From Candidatus Anaerostipes avistercoris (GTDB lineage Bacteria > Bacillota > Clostridia > Lachnospirales > Lachnospiraceae): a DNA stretch of 64,000 nucleotides. A program made the position numbers and the translations under genes. This document shows, one piece after another, positions 8,343-16,901 of the stretch (position 1 is the first letter of the stretch; each line of letters starts with the position of its first letter). The DNA lies in assembly GCA_019119895.1 (NCBI GenBank), contig DWWD01000028.1:1-64000 (forward strand), given 5' to 3'. The notes below the pieces were generated by a model that did not search any database, had not been told where the DNA came from, and saw only the letters and a program-made list of their open reading frames with translations.

Positions 8343-9074
8343 TCATTCGTCCGAATCATGAGAATTCGGTGGTTCCAGATAATCATGGAACCGGTTAATT
8401 AATTCTTTGTAACGATATTTTGAAATCGGAACGGTATCTCCGTTGGTCATAATAAGAGAGGTTCTCATAATCTGCTTAATAAATTTAGGGTTGATCAAAT
8501 AGCTTCGATGACACTGGAGAAAATAAAAAGGTTCAAAATATTTTTTTATGGAAGAGAGTGTACTCTTCAGAAATTCTTCATCTTTTTCATATCGAACCCG
8601 CACGGTTTTATTGATTACCTCGAGAAATACGATGTAATCAGGGGATAATTGGATATGTCCGGCGCCAATAGGGACCAGAATCTTTCTGGAAAGGCAGTTG
8701 GACTGGTAGTCTGCGTAAAGCAGACGTTTTAACTTGGCACGGTCAATTGGCTTTACAAAATAATTAATGGCTCCTACATCATATCCGTCAAACACATAAT
8801 CAGTGACAGATGAAAGGAACACAATGCGGGCGGTCATATGCAGAGCATTTAAATCCCGGCAAAGTTCAACTGCGGAAGTGTCTTCCGGCGGAATATCCAC
8901 AAATACAACATCGTAATACGCAGGATTCTTCCGGATTAGTTCCAAGAGATCCTGTCTGCAGGAATACGTGTCGATAGTATATTCAAAAGTTAATTCATGC
9001 AGGATTGCGTTTAATAAAAGGAATGTGTTTTGGGAGGAGTCTTTGTCTCCGTCAAATACTGCAATATAATACAT
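8343..9074 (-). CDS. LytTR family response regulator
   Basis: 243 residues. The N-terminal receiver domain (YYIAVFDGD start; likely phospho-acceptor Asp in VVFVDI at about residue 60; conserved Lys in YFVKPIDR at about 108) precedes a C-terminal LytTR DNA-binding domain (about 135-233: CHRSYLINPKFI and SKYRYKELI). Such AgrA/VirR-type regulators are normally paired with a membrane histidine kinase. None is adjacent here, so it is an orphan in this window. It is divergent from the pqqD-like gene; two exact 12-base direct repeats lie between them. Confidence 0.9.
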   Translation of the reverse strand: MYYIAVFDGDKDSSQNTFLLLNAILHELTFEYTIDTYSCRQDLLELIRKNPAYYDVVFVDIPPEDTSAVELCRDLNALHMTARIVFLSSVTDYVFDGYDVGAINYFVKPIDRAKLKRLLYADYQSNCLSRKILVPIGAGHIQLSPDYIVFLEVINKTVRVRYEKDEEFLKSTLSSIKKYFEPFYFLQCHRSYLINPKFIKQIMRTSLIMTNGDTVPISKYRYKELINRFHDYLEPPNSHDSDE

Positions 9075-9129
9075 TCTAAAAACCCCCTTTATTTACCATT
9101 AATATTTTACCATAATATTCATATAATGG

Positions 9130-9187
9130 TGTGAAAGGACAAAAATCGGCGCAAATGGATGTGCGGTAAAAGGAATGTGAAAGGACA
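9130..9187. repeat. Pair of 12-base direct repeats in the LytTR/pqqD intergenic region
   Basis: TGTGAAAGGACA occurs at 9130-9141 and again at 9176-9187, exactly matching and 46 bases apart start to start. LytTR proteins bind direct repeats, usually with a shorter spacing, so these are candidate regulator sites; that role is inference. Confidence 0.5.
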
Positions 9188-9271
9188 CTTTTCTTTTCCG
9201 TCTTTTTATTATAAAATATTGCTAAGTCGGAAAATGATAGAATATAGAAATAAAACAAACAGGAGGATGTT

Positions 9272-9541
9272 ATGAAACGCAATGCAGATTTTATGCTCCG
9301 TGAAATTGCCGGAGAAGTGGTGCTGGTGCCGACAGGCCGGGCGACTCAGAATTTCAACGGAATGATAACCCTCAATGAGGTGGCGGCATTCATTTGGAAA
9401 AATTTAGATGAGGCCGGCTCGAAAGAAAAACTTGTCTCTATGATCCTGGATGAATTCGAGGTGGAGGAAGAAACAGCCAGAAGAGATGTGGACGGCTTCA
9501 TTGGAGCACTCAGTGAACATGGAATGGTCGAGGAATCATGA
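9272..9541 (+). CDS. PqqD family protein (RiPP-recognition-element fold)
   Basis: 89 residues with the PqqD pattern: start FMLREIAGEVVLVPTG, central ITLNEVAAFIWKNLDE and a C-terminal winged-helix portion. PqqD-like domains bind leader peptides of ribosomally made peptides and hand them to radical SAM or protease partners. Here no radical SAM enzyme or obvious precursor gene is adjacent; the only partner is an S26-type peptidase overlapping by 4 bases. The SD AGGAGG is 7 bases upstream of the ATG. Confidence 0.85.
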   Translation: MKRNADFMLREIAGEVVLVPTGRATQNFNGMITLNEVAAFIWKNLDEAGSKEKLVSMILDEFEVEEETARRDVDGFIGALSEHGMVEES

Positions 9542-9993
9542 GACTGGTAGATAATGATGAATACATTCCGGTTCTGATCGAATTGATGGAGGAAGGCAGA
9601 GAAGTTGCCATGACTATCAGCGGGAGCAGTATGAATCCGTTTTTGATTCATCACCGGGATTCGATTTTGATGAAAAAACCGGACGGGCCGGTGGGACGGG
9701 GCGATATGGTGTTTTACCGGCGCGCGTCCGGAGCCTATGTTATGCACCGGGTGCACCATGTGGATCGGAATGGAAAATTGTATATGGCAGGAGATGCGCA
9801 GACAGAGATCGAAGGGCCTCTGGACCCGGATTGTGTCTTTGCCATTATTACAAAAGTAAAACGAAAAGGAAAGTGGATTCAGCCAGGAGATTTCTGGTGG
9901 TTTTTTTTCCGTCACATCTGGATCCGCTGTATTCCACTGCGTCGTCTGCTGATGCGGATATACGGTGCAGTTTCAAAAGGCGGGAAAAAATAA
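9538..9993 (+). CDS. S24/S26 family signal-peptidase-like protein
   Basis: 151 residues. ISGSSMNP (Ser31) is the catalytic-serine box of type I signal peptidases, and RGDMVFYRR follows. The residue normally supplying the general base is His70 in YVMHRV rather than Lys, as in SipW/archaeal-type signal peptidases. A hydrophobic C-terminal stretch (about 118-145, WWFFFRHIWIR) may bind the membrane. It overlaps the pqqD-like gene by ATGA, suggesting joint function. It could process an exported peptide; the substrate is unknown. Confidence 0.75.
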   Translation: MRLVDNDEYIPVLIELMEEGREVAMTISGSSMNPFLIHHRDSILMKKPDGPVGRGDMVFYRRASGAYVMHRVHHVDRNGKLYMAGDAQTEIEGPLDPDCVFAIITKVKRKGKWIQPGDFWWFFFRHIWIRCIPLRRLLMRIYGAVSKGGKK

Positions 9994-10009
9994 GAAGGAG
10001 GAAGAATTT

Positions 10010-10486
10010 ATGGGACATGTGTTTAAGTTTCACAATGATGTAGATACCGACCAGATTATTGCGTCTCAGTATCTGCTGCTGCCAAACATCGAAGAGATGA
10101 AAGAATATACGTTTGAATCCATCGACAGGGATTTCGCGAAGAAAGTACAGGAAGGAGATATTGTGGCTGCGGGTGAAAACTTCGGCTGCGGATCCTCCAG
10201 GGAACAGGCCCCGAGTGTTTTGAAGGCGCTTGGAGTGAAAGCAGTGATCGCAAAATCATTCGCAAGGATTTTCTACCGGAATTCTATTAATATCGGACTT
10301 CCGGTCATTATCAGCAAAGATCTCTATGACAAAGTAGAGGACGGAGATGAGATTGACATTGATTTAGGAGAAGGAAAGATTACAACAGCAAATGAGACAC
10401 TTCCGTGTACGAAACTTCCGCCATATATGCAGAATATTCTGGATCACGGCGGATTGATCAATTTCCTGAATGAAGAGGAGGTGTAG
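10010..10486 (+). CDS. leuD: 3-isopropylmalate dehydratase-type small subunit, copy 1
   Basis: 158 residues, the swivelling small subunit of the aconitase superfamily. GENFGCGSSREQAP is the conserved substrate-binding loop. The specificity loop is Y21-L-L-L; homoaconitases carry an Arg at the third position, so a hydrophobic side chain (isopropylmalate or another alkylmalate) is more likely. The ATG at 10010 has GAAGGAGG upstream. It is 3 bases before its large subunit. Small-subunit-first order is less usual than leuC-leuD. Confidence 0.85.
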   Translation: MGHVFKFHNDVDTDQIIASQYLLLPNIEEMKEYTFESIDRDFAKKVQEGDIVAAGENFGCGSSREQAPSVLKALGVKAVIAKSFARIFYRNSINIGLPVIISKDLYDKVEDGDEIDIDLGEGKITTANETLPCTKLPPYMQNILDHGGLINFLNEEEV

Positions 10487-10489
10487 AAA

Positions 10490-11746
10490 ATGGGAATGAC
10501 GATTGGTGAAAAGATTATCGCGAGAGCGGCAAAAGCAGATGAGGTGCATGCAGGAGAAATCCATACAATCGAAGTGGACCGCCTGATGAGCAATGACGGA
10601 ACGACGCATCTGACCATTGACATGTATCATAATGACTTGAAACATCCGAAGATCGCGGATAAGGATAAAATTGTATTTATTATGGACCACAATGTTCCGG
10701 CAGAGAATCCAAAGACAGCGCAGGCTCACAGAAAAATGAGAAATTTTGCGAAGGAACATGGAATCGCATTATATGAAGGAAAAGGCGTCTGCCACCAGAT
10801 CATGGTAGAAAATTATGTCTGCCCTGGTGAATTTATTATGGGAGCGGATTCCCATACATGTACATACGGCGCGCTGGGAGCCTTTGGAACCGGAATCGGA
10901 TGTACAGATTTCCTGTATGCCATGGTAACAGGGGAATCCTGGGTTCTTGTACCGGAGACCATCCGCTTCGAACTGACAGGGAAATTAAGAAAAGGCGTTT
11001 ATGCGAGAGATCTGATGCTGACGATCATCGGCATGGTAGGAGCCAACGGCTGCAATTATAAAGTCATGGAGTTTGCCGGAGAAGGAGCCCATAATCTGGA
11101 TATTGACGAGCGTCTGGTTCTCTGCAACCTGGCGGTGGAAGCCGGTGCCAAGACAGGTATCGTGGAGCCGGATGAAAAAGTTGTGGAATATCTGGAAAGC
11201 CGCGGACGCAAAGCAGAAAACATGTTCGTCAGCGATGAGGATGCGGTATTTGAAAAGGTTTATCATATCAATCTGGACGAAATCGAGCCGGTGGTAGCAA
11301 GACCGCATCAGATTGATGATGTTGTGCCGGCAGACGAAGTGGGAGACGTCCGGATCGACGAAGCCTTCCTGGGATCCTGCAACAATGGAAGAATTGAGGA
11401 ATTCCGTGTGGCGGCAGAGATATTAAAGGGAAAGAAAGTCAGCGATCATGTGAGATTTATCATCGCCCCGGCTTCCAATGAAGTCTATATCCAGGCCCTG
11501 GATGAAGGCCTTATTGATATTTTCCTGGATGCGGGAGCCATGGTCATGAACAGCAACTGCAGTGTCTGCTGGGGAAGCTGCCAGGGCGTGATCGGAGAAG
11601 GAGAAGTGCTGATTTCCACAGGAACCAGAAATTTTAAAGGACGTGCGGGACATCCGGATTCCTTTGTATATCTGGGATCAGCAGCCACAGTGACGGCGTC
11701 AGCCATTGCAGGAAAAATTGTAACCGCAGAACAGGTTGAAGAATAG
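10490..11746 (+). CDS. leuC: 3-isopropylmalate dehydratase-type large subunit, copy 1
   Basis: 418 residues of the aconitase/IPMI family. The three [4Fe-4S] ligands are present: Cys297 in GSCNNGR, Cys357 and Cys360 in NCSVCWG. GADSHTCTYGALGAFGTGIG is the expected substrate motif. The cluster box NCSVCWGSCQG and STGTRNFKGR differ from the common family forms, so the substrate may differ from that of copy 2. It likely isomerises a 2-alkylmalate by dehydration and rehydration with the preceding small subunit. Confidence 0.82.
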   Translation: MGMTIGEKIIARAAKADEVHAGEIHTIEVDRLMSNDGTTHLTIDMYHNDLKHPKIADKDKIVFIMDHNVPAENPKTAQAHRKMRNFAKEHGIALYEGKGVCHQIMVENYVCPGEFIMGADSHTCTYGALGAFGTGIGCTDFLYAMVTGESWVLVPETIRFELTGKLRKGVYARDLMLTIIGMVGANGCNYKVMEFAGEGAHNLDIDERLVLCNLAVEAGAKTGIVEPDEKVVEYLESRGRKAENMFVSDEDAVFEKVYHINLDEIEPVVARPHQIDDVVPADEVGDVRIDEAFLGSCNNGRIEEFRVAAEILKGKKVSDHVRFIIAPASNEVYIQALDEGLIDIFLDAGAMVMNSNCSVCWGSCQGVIGEGEVLISTGTRNFKGRAGHPDSFVYLGSAATVTASAIAGKIVTAEQVEE

Positions 11747-11767
11747 AATAAGAAAAGGATGTTGAAT

Positions 11768-12259
11768 ATGGAACAATTTAAAGGAAAAGTATGGGTACTG
11801 GGAGATGACATCGATACAGATATCATCATTCCGACAGAATACCTTGCCCTTCCATCTGTCGAGGATATGAAGCAGTATGGGTTTTCACCGCTCCGTCCGG
11901 AACTGGCAGGACAGATCGGAGAGGGAGATATGATTGTGGCCGGTAAGAACTTCGGATGCGGATCATCCAGAGAACAGGCGCCGGAAATCATCAAGGCGCT
12001 GAACATCAAATGTGTCATTGCGAAATCATTTGCAAGGATTTTCTTCCGCAATTCCATTAACAATGGTCTGCTTCTGATCGAAAACGATCAGATTCAGGAT
12101 CATGTAAAGGAAGGAGACACCATTGAGGTGACGCTGGGAGAGAAGATAACACATGAGGGAAAAGACTACAAGATACAGTCTCTTCCGGATAATCTGATGG
12201 AAATTATCAATGCAGGCGGTCTGGTTGAGGCAATGAAGAAGAGAAATGGGGTGAAATAG
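11768..12259 (+). CDS. leuD: 3-isopropylmalate dehydratase-type small subunit, copy 2
   Basis: 163 residues, homologous to the copy at 10010 (GKNFGCGSSREQAP, AKSFARIFFRNSINNG). The specificity loop is Y25-L-A-L, again without the homoaconitase Arg. I prefer the ATG at 11768 (8 bases after AAAAGGA) over an in-frame ATG at 11759 that overlaps the ribosome binding site. It lies 21 bases after copy 1 of the large subunit and 3 bases before copy 2. Confidence 0.85.
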   Translation: MEQFKGKVWVLGDDIDTDIIIPTEYLALPSVEDMKQYGFSPLRPELAGQIGEGDMIVAGKNFGCGSSREQAPEIIKALNIKCVIAKSFARIFFRNSINNGLLLIENDQIQDHVKEGDTIEVTLGEKITHEGKDYKIQSLPDNLMEIINAGGLVEAMKKRNGVK

Positions 12260-12262
12260 GCA

Positions 12263-13504
12263 ATGGGACAGACAATGATTGAAAAAATCGTCAGCAGAAA
12301 CATTGGAGCTGATAGTGTAAAACCGGGAGAAATCGTGACGGTAAATGTTGACAGAGTCATGATCCATGATATTTTCATTCCGTTTGTTGCGGAAAAATTT
12401 GAGGAAATGGGATTCACCAAATTGTGGAATCCGGATAAAGTGGTATTAATTTATGATCATATGGTGCCGGCGAGCACCGTTGATGATATCCGGCATTTCA
12501 AGATTGGGGATGCTTTTGCAGAAAAACACGGCATGAAGCATGTGCACCGCAGCGATGGAATCTGTCATCAGCTGATGACAGAATGCGGGTATGCGAAACC
12601 GGGAGATATTGTATTTGGAACAGATTCTCATACGACTACATATGGATGCGTCGGATGCTTTTCATCCGGAATCGGATATACAGAGATGGCGTCCATCCTG
12701 GGAACCGGAGAATTATGGATTCGTGTGCCGGAGACCATCAAAGTTGTGATCAACGGAAAACTTCCGGAGAATGTAACTTCAAAAGATGTGATCCTGCGGC
12801 TGATCGGAGACCTTGGCGCAGATGGAGCTACTTATAAAGCCCTGGAGTTTTCAGGAAGCACTGTGGATGACATGACCATTGCGTCCAGAATGACCATGTC
12901 CAATATGGCCATTGAAGCGGGGGCAAAGGCGGCGCTGTTCGCTCCGGATGAGAAGACTGCGGAATATTCCAAGGTGGAATTATCTGACGTTGACTGGATT
13001 TATGGCGACGAGGATGCGTCTTACTGCCGGACGATTACATATCAGGCAGAAGATCTGGTTCCTGTAACGGCATGTCCGTCTCAGGTGGATAAGATCAGAG
13101 ACGTAAAGGAAGTTGCCGGAACGAAGCTGGATCAGGTGTTCATTGGTTCCTGCACCAATGGAAGACTGGAAGACCTGAGAGCAGCGGCGGAAATCCTGAA
13201 CGGTAAGAAAGTAGCGGATTATGTGAAGCTGATCGTAACGCCGGCCAGCCGGAAGATTTACAAAGAAGCCGCAGATGCGGGATATCTGAAGACTTTAGCC
13301 AAAGCCGGAGCCATTATCACACAGCCTGGATGCGGTCTGTGCTGCGGACGCGCGGGCGGCATCCTGACGGATGGTGAAAGAGTACTGGCGACCAACAACC
13401 GGAATTTCCTTGGAAGAATGGGGACTTCTAAAGTAGAAATTTATCTGGCCTCACCGAAGACAGCAGCGGCATCTGCCATTGCGGGAGAGATTACCGAGGC
13501 TTAA
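12263..13504 (+). CDS. leuC: 3-isopropylmalate dehydratase-type large subunit, copy 2
   Basis: 413 residues. The cluster ligands are Cys297 (GSCTNGR), Cys357 and Cys360 (GCGLCCG), at exactly the same positions as in copy 1. The C-terminal TNNRNFLGRMG and IYLASPKTAAASAIAG match the common LeuC/homoaconitase form better than copy 1 does. This makes copy 2 the stronger candidate for the leucine-pathway enzyme, complementing leuA at 36.7 kb; that assignment is inference. A CDF transporter gene follows 24 bases later. Confidence 0.84.
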   Translation: MGQTMIEKIVSRNIGADSVKPGEIVTVNVDRVMIHDIFIPFVAEKFEEMGFTKLWNPDKVVLIYDHMVPASTVDDIRHFKIGDAFAEKHGMKHVHRSDGICHQLMTECGYAKPGDIVFGTDSHTTTYGCVGCFSSGIGYTEMASILGTGELWIRVPETIKVVINGKLPENVTSKDVILRLIGDLGADGATYKALEFSGSTVDDMTIASRMTMSNMAIEAGAKAALFAPDEKTAEYSKVELSDVDWIYGDEDASYCRTITYQAEDLVPVTACPSQVDKIRDVKEVAGTKLDQVFIGSCTNGRLEDLRAAAEILNGKKVADYVKLIVTPASRKIYKEAADAGYLKTLAKAGAIITQPGCGLCCGRAGGILTDGERVLATNNRNFLGRMGTSKVEIYLASPKTAAASAIAGEITEA

Positions 13505-13528
13505 GAAAAGAAAAAGGATGAGAAAGAC

Positions 13529-14701
13529 ATGACAAAATTATTGATCTCGCTGTTTGTGAAGAATCAGGATAATATTACAGATGCAAAAGTCCGCAGCGCT
13601 TATGGGAGTCTGGGAGGAGCGGTAGGAATTGTCTGCAACCTTTTATTATTTGCAGGAAAATTTTTTGCCGGAATTATCACAGGCGCAATCTCCATTACGG
13701 CAGATGCTTTTAACAACTTATCAGATGCGGCATCTTCAATTATTACGCTGATCGGATTTTATATTGCGGGAAAACCGGCAGATGAGGATCACCCCTTTGG
13801 ACACGGGCGGATGGAATATGTTTCCGGGCTGATTGTTTCACTGGCTATTCTCCTGATGGGCTTTGAACTGCTTCAGTCTTCCGTTACAAAAATCATTCAT
13901 CCGGAGACGATTACATTTCAGATGATCTCGGTAGTGATTCTGATTGTTTCTATCCTGGTGAAATTCTGGATGGCCGCCTTCAACAGCAGCATTGGAAATA
14001 GGATTCAGTCTGAAGCCATGAAGGCGACGACAACGGACAGCCTGAATGACTGTATTTCCACAGCAGCAGTTCTGGGCGGTATGCTGATTTTCTATTTCTT
14101 CGGCTGGAATCTTGATGGGATCATCGGAGTACTGGTAGCCTGTTTTGTACTGTGGGGCGGTTATGGCTCCATTAAGGATACATTAAATCCGCTGCTGGGA
14201 GAGGTCCCGGACGAAGAGCTGGTAAAGAACATTGAAGATATGGTAATGCGTCATGATATGGTCATAGGAGTCCATGACATGATTGTCCATGATTACGGAC
14301 CGGGACGCAGGATTGTGTCTCTTCATGCGGAAGTGCCGGCCAATGTGGATATTATGGACGCCCATGATATGATCGATCATATTGAAATGCGGCTGATGCA
14401 GGAATACCAGTGTGAGGCGACGATCCATATGGATCCGGTGGTGACAGACGATGAACAGACAACGAAAACGAAAGAGAAAGTAGAAGAACTGGTAAGACAG
14501 TACAATGAAACTCTGTCCATTCATGATTTTCGGATGGTAACGGGAAAGACCCACACCAATGTGATTTTTGATCTGGTGATTCCATATGGAAAACAATACC
14601 AGGTAAGCAAAATCGTCAGGGAAATTCGTCAGAAAATCCATAACGATATGCCGGATAATTATTTTGCGGTGATCAAAGTCGACCGTACAGCAGTGATATA
14701 A
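13529..14701 (+). CDS. Cation diffusion facilitator family transporter
   Basis: 390 residues. Six transmembrane helices with the CDF metal sites (ADAFNNLSDAASS in TM2 and TTDSLNDCIST in TM5) and the HPFGHGRMEY loop are followed by a cytoplasmic ferredoxin-like domain (from about 210) with histidine-rich HDMIVHDYGPGR. The TM2 and TM5 sites (N/D-type) resemble Mn2+/Fe2+ exporters more than Zn2+ ones, but metal specificity is not certain. There is an extra C-terminal domain relative to minimal CDFs. It ends at a strong terminator. Confidence 0.88.
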   Translation: MTKLLISLFVKNQDNITDAKVRSAYGSLGGAVGIVCNLLLFAGKFFAGIITGAISITADAFNNLSDAASSIITLIGFYIAGKPADEDHPFGHGRMEYVSGLIVSLAILLMGFELLQSSVTKIIHPETITFQMISVVILIVSILVKFWMAAFNSSIGNRIQSEAMKATTTDSLNDCISTAAVLGGMLIFYFFGWNLDGIIGVLVACFVLWGGYGSIKDTLNPLLGEVPDEELVKNIEDMVMRHDMVIGVHDMIVHDYGPGRRIVSLHAEVPANVDIMDAHDMIDHIEMRLMQEYQCEATIHMDPVVTDDEQTTKTKEKVEELVRQYNETLSIHDFRMVTGKTHTNVIFDLVIPYGKQYQVSKIVREIRQKIHNDMPDNYFAVIKVDRTAVI

Positions 14702-14705
14702 AATG

Positions 14706-14762
14706 AAAAGGAGATGGTATCTGCCATAAAAAGCAGCTTTCGGCAGCGCCATCTTCTTTTAT
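14706..14762 (+). terminator. Terminator after the leuDC-CDF operon
   Basis: AAAAGGAGATGG pairs with CCATCTTCTTTT (14749-14760), with an inner CTGCC/GGCAG stem, ending in a T-rich run. Confidence 0.75.
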
Positions 14763-14828
14763 TTCTTTCTTGACAGTTCCCTTACGTCACCCTTTATGAT
14801 AAGCTTATAGGAGATCGGAGGTGGCCGT

Positions 14829-16013
14829 ATGAACAGGGAAGGATATTATACATCAGGGGAGTTTGCCCGGAAAGCCAATGTCACCCTGCGTACAGTGCGC
14901 TATTATGATCAGCAGGGAATCCTGAAGCCAAGCAGAGTAGCGGAAAATGGATACCGGCTGTATACGGATGCGGATTTTGCGAAACTTCAGAAAATTCTGT
15001 CGCTGAAATATCTGGGATTTTCTCTGGATGAGATCATGACCATGACCATCAATGATGACGACATGGATTCCATCAAGGAGTCTATACATCTTCAGCTGAA
15101 TCTGGTGCAGAAGAAGATGGAGCATTTGAAAATGGTAGAGCAGTCTCTGAAGAATACCGTCCGAAGGATGGAAGAGTCCGAGGAGATTGACTGGAATGAA
15201 GTTGTGGAACTGATTCATGTGACCAATATGGAAAAAGGACTGGTGGAGCAGTATAAAAATGCTTCCAATCTGGATATCAGGATCAGTCTGCACAAAAAGT
15301 ATTCTCAGAATCCTGTTTCATGGTTTGACTGGATTTTCCGGCAGCTTAAAATCAAAGAAGGCAGCAGGATTCTTGAAGTCGGCTGCGGGACAGGCGAGCT
15401 GTGGAACGGACATGAATCGGAACTGCCCCAGAAGGTGAAAATCGTACTCTCCGACCGGTCGGAGGGAATGGTAAAAGATGCAGAGGGACTGCTGGGCAGC
15501 GGCGGAGGGATTTTTGAATACGAGACCTTTGCCTGTGAAAAAATACCAAAGGAAGACGCTTCTTTTGATATTGTGATCGCCAATCATGTGCTCTTTTATC
15601 TGAAAGACCGGAAAAAGGCTCTGCATGAAATCCGAAGGGTGTTAAGACCCGGAGGAGTGTTCCTGTGCAGCACTTACGGAAGCCGCCACATGCAGGAAAT
15701 CACACAGCTGGTCCGGGAATTTGATCACAGAATTACCCTGTCGGCCAACTGTCTGTATGATGAGTTCGGTCTGGAAAACGGAGAGGAACAGCTGCTGGAA
15801 GTGTTTGAACATGCAGAAAGAAAAGATTATAAGGATGAGCTGCTGGTAGATCAGCCGCAGCCGCTGATTTCTTATATTTTGTCCTGCCATGGAAATCAGC
15901 ATGAATATCTTGGGAAGCGGTATCCGGAGTTTAAGGAGTTTGTCAGGAAGCGTATGGAAGCAGAGGGCAGGATCAGGATTACAAAGGACGCCGGAATATT
16001 TCTGTGCCGGTGA
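14829..16013 (+). CDS. MerR-type regulator fused to a SAM-dependent methyltransferase
   Basis: 394 residues. The N-terminal MerR helix-turn-helix (YYTSGEFARKANVTLRTVRYYD, residues 7-28, to about 75) is followed by a coiled-coil helix (about 80-125). A class I methyltransferase domain follows from about 175 (ILEVGCGTGELWNG, SAM motif I; DIVIANHVLFYL, motif IV). The fusion suggests a regulator that senses or modifies a small molecule through the methyltransferase domain, replacing the usual effector-binding module. Target and ligand are unknown. A divergent rfb operon follows 29 bases downstream, but it lies on the same strand and may be cotranscribed. Confidence 0.82.
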   Translation: MNREGYYTSGEFARKANVTLRTVRYYDQQGILKPSRVAENGYRLYTDADFAKLQKILSLKYLGFSLDEIMTMTINDDDMDSIKESIHLQLNLVQKKMEHLKMVEQSLKNTVRRMEESEEIDWNEVVELIHVTNMEKGLVEQYKNASNLDIRISLHKKYSQNPVSWFDWIFRQLKIKEGSRILEVGCGTGELWNGHESELPQKVKIVLSDRSEGMVKDAEGLLGSGGGIFEYETFACEKIPKEDASFDIVIANHVLFYLKDRKKALHEIRRVLRPGGVFLCSTYGSRHMQEITQLVREFDHRITLSANCLYDEFGLENGEEQLLEVFEHAERKDYKDELLVDQPQPLISYILSCHGNQHEYLGKRYPEFKEFVRKRMEAEGRIRITKDAGIFLCR

Positions 16014-16042
16014 TAACAGATAGAAGATCAAAGGAGGATGCA

Positions 16043-16888
16043 ATGAAAGTTTTAGTGACAGGTGTCAGAGGGCAGCTTGGATACGATGTAGTCAGAGAAC
16101 TGAAAAAACGGCAGATTGAGGCCGTGGGAGTGGATGTGGAAGAAATGGATATCACAGACCCGGCTCAGACAGAAACCGTCATCCGGGAAGCCGCTCCGGA
16201 CGCGGTCATCCACTGTGCGGCTTATACGGCGGTGGATGCGGCAGAAGATAATGAGGAACTCTGCCGGGAAGTAAACGCTCGGGGAACAGAAAATGTTGCC
16301 CGGATCTGCGGAGAAATGAATATCAAAATGATGTATATCAGTACGGATTATGTGTTTGACGGAAAGGGAACGAGACCGTGGGAACCGGATGACCCGAGAG
16401 ATCCGCTGAATGTTTACGGGCAGACCAAGTACGAGGGAGAACTGGCAGTCGAAAAATATGTAAAGAAGTTCTTTACGGTAAGAATTGCATGGGTATTCGG
16501 CGTCAATGGGAAAAACTTTATCAAGACAATGCTGAATCTCGGAAAAACTCATGACAAACTTACAGTGGTCAATGATCAGACCGGATCTCCGACTTATACC
16601 TATGATCTGGCGCGGCTCCTTGCGGATATGATACAGACGGACAAATACGGAAGATATCATGCTACCAACGAGGGAATCTGTACATGGTATGAGTTTGCCT
16701 GCGAGATTTTCCGCCAGGCGGGGATAGATGTAGAAGTGGCGCCGGTGGCCAGTGATGAATATCCGTCTAAAGCCAAGCGTCCGGAAAACAGCAGAATGTC
16801 TAAGAAAAAACTGAAAGAAAATGGATTTGAGCTTCTGCCGTCCTGGCAGGATGCCCTGAAACGGTATTTAAAAGAAATCGAAGCATAA
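16043..16888 (+). CDS. rfbD: dTDP-4-dehydrorhamnose reductase
   Basis: 281 residues of the extended SDR family. MKVLVTGVRGQLGYDV gives the NAD(P)-binding motif, YISTDYVFDG and the YGQTKYEGE (YxxxK) catalytic motif follow. It reduces dTDP-4-keto-L-rhamnose in the last step of dTDP-L-rhamnose synthesis. The start ATG lies just after AAAGGAGGATGCA. It is the first gene of rfbD-rfbC-rfbA-rfbB, spaced 13-38 bases. Confidence 0.93.
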   Translation: MKVLVTGVRGQLGYDVVRELKKRQIEAVGVDVEEMDITDPAQTETVIREAAPDAVIHCAAYTAVDAAEDNEELCREVNARGTENVARICGEMNIKMMYISTDYVFDGKGTRPWEPDDPRDPLNVYGQTKYEGELAVEKYVKKFFTVRIAWVFGVNGKNFIKTMLNLGKTHDKLTVVNDQTGSPTYTYDLARLLADMIQTDKYGRYHATNEGICTWYEFACEIFRQAGIDVEVAPVASDEYPSKAKRPENSRMSKKKLKENGFELLPSWQDALKRYLKEIEA

Positions 16889-16901
16889 GGAGGAAAAATA
16901 A

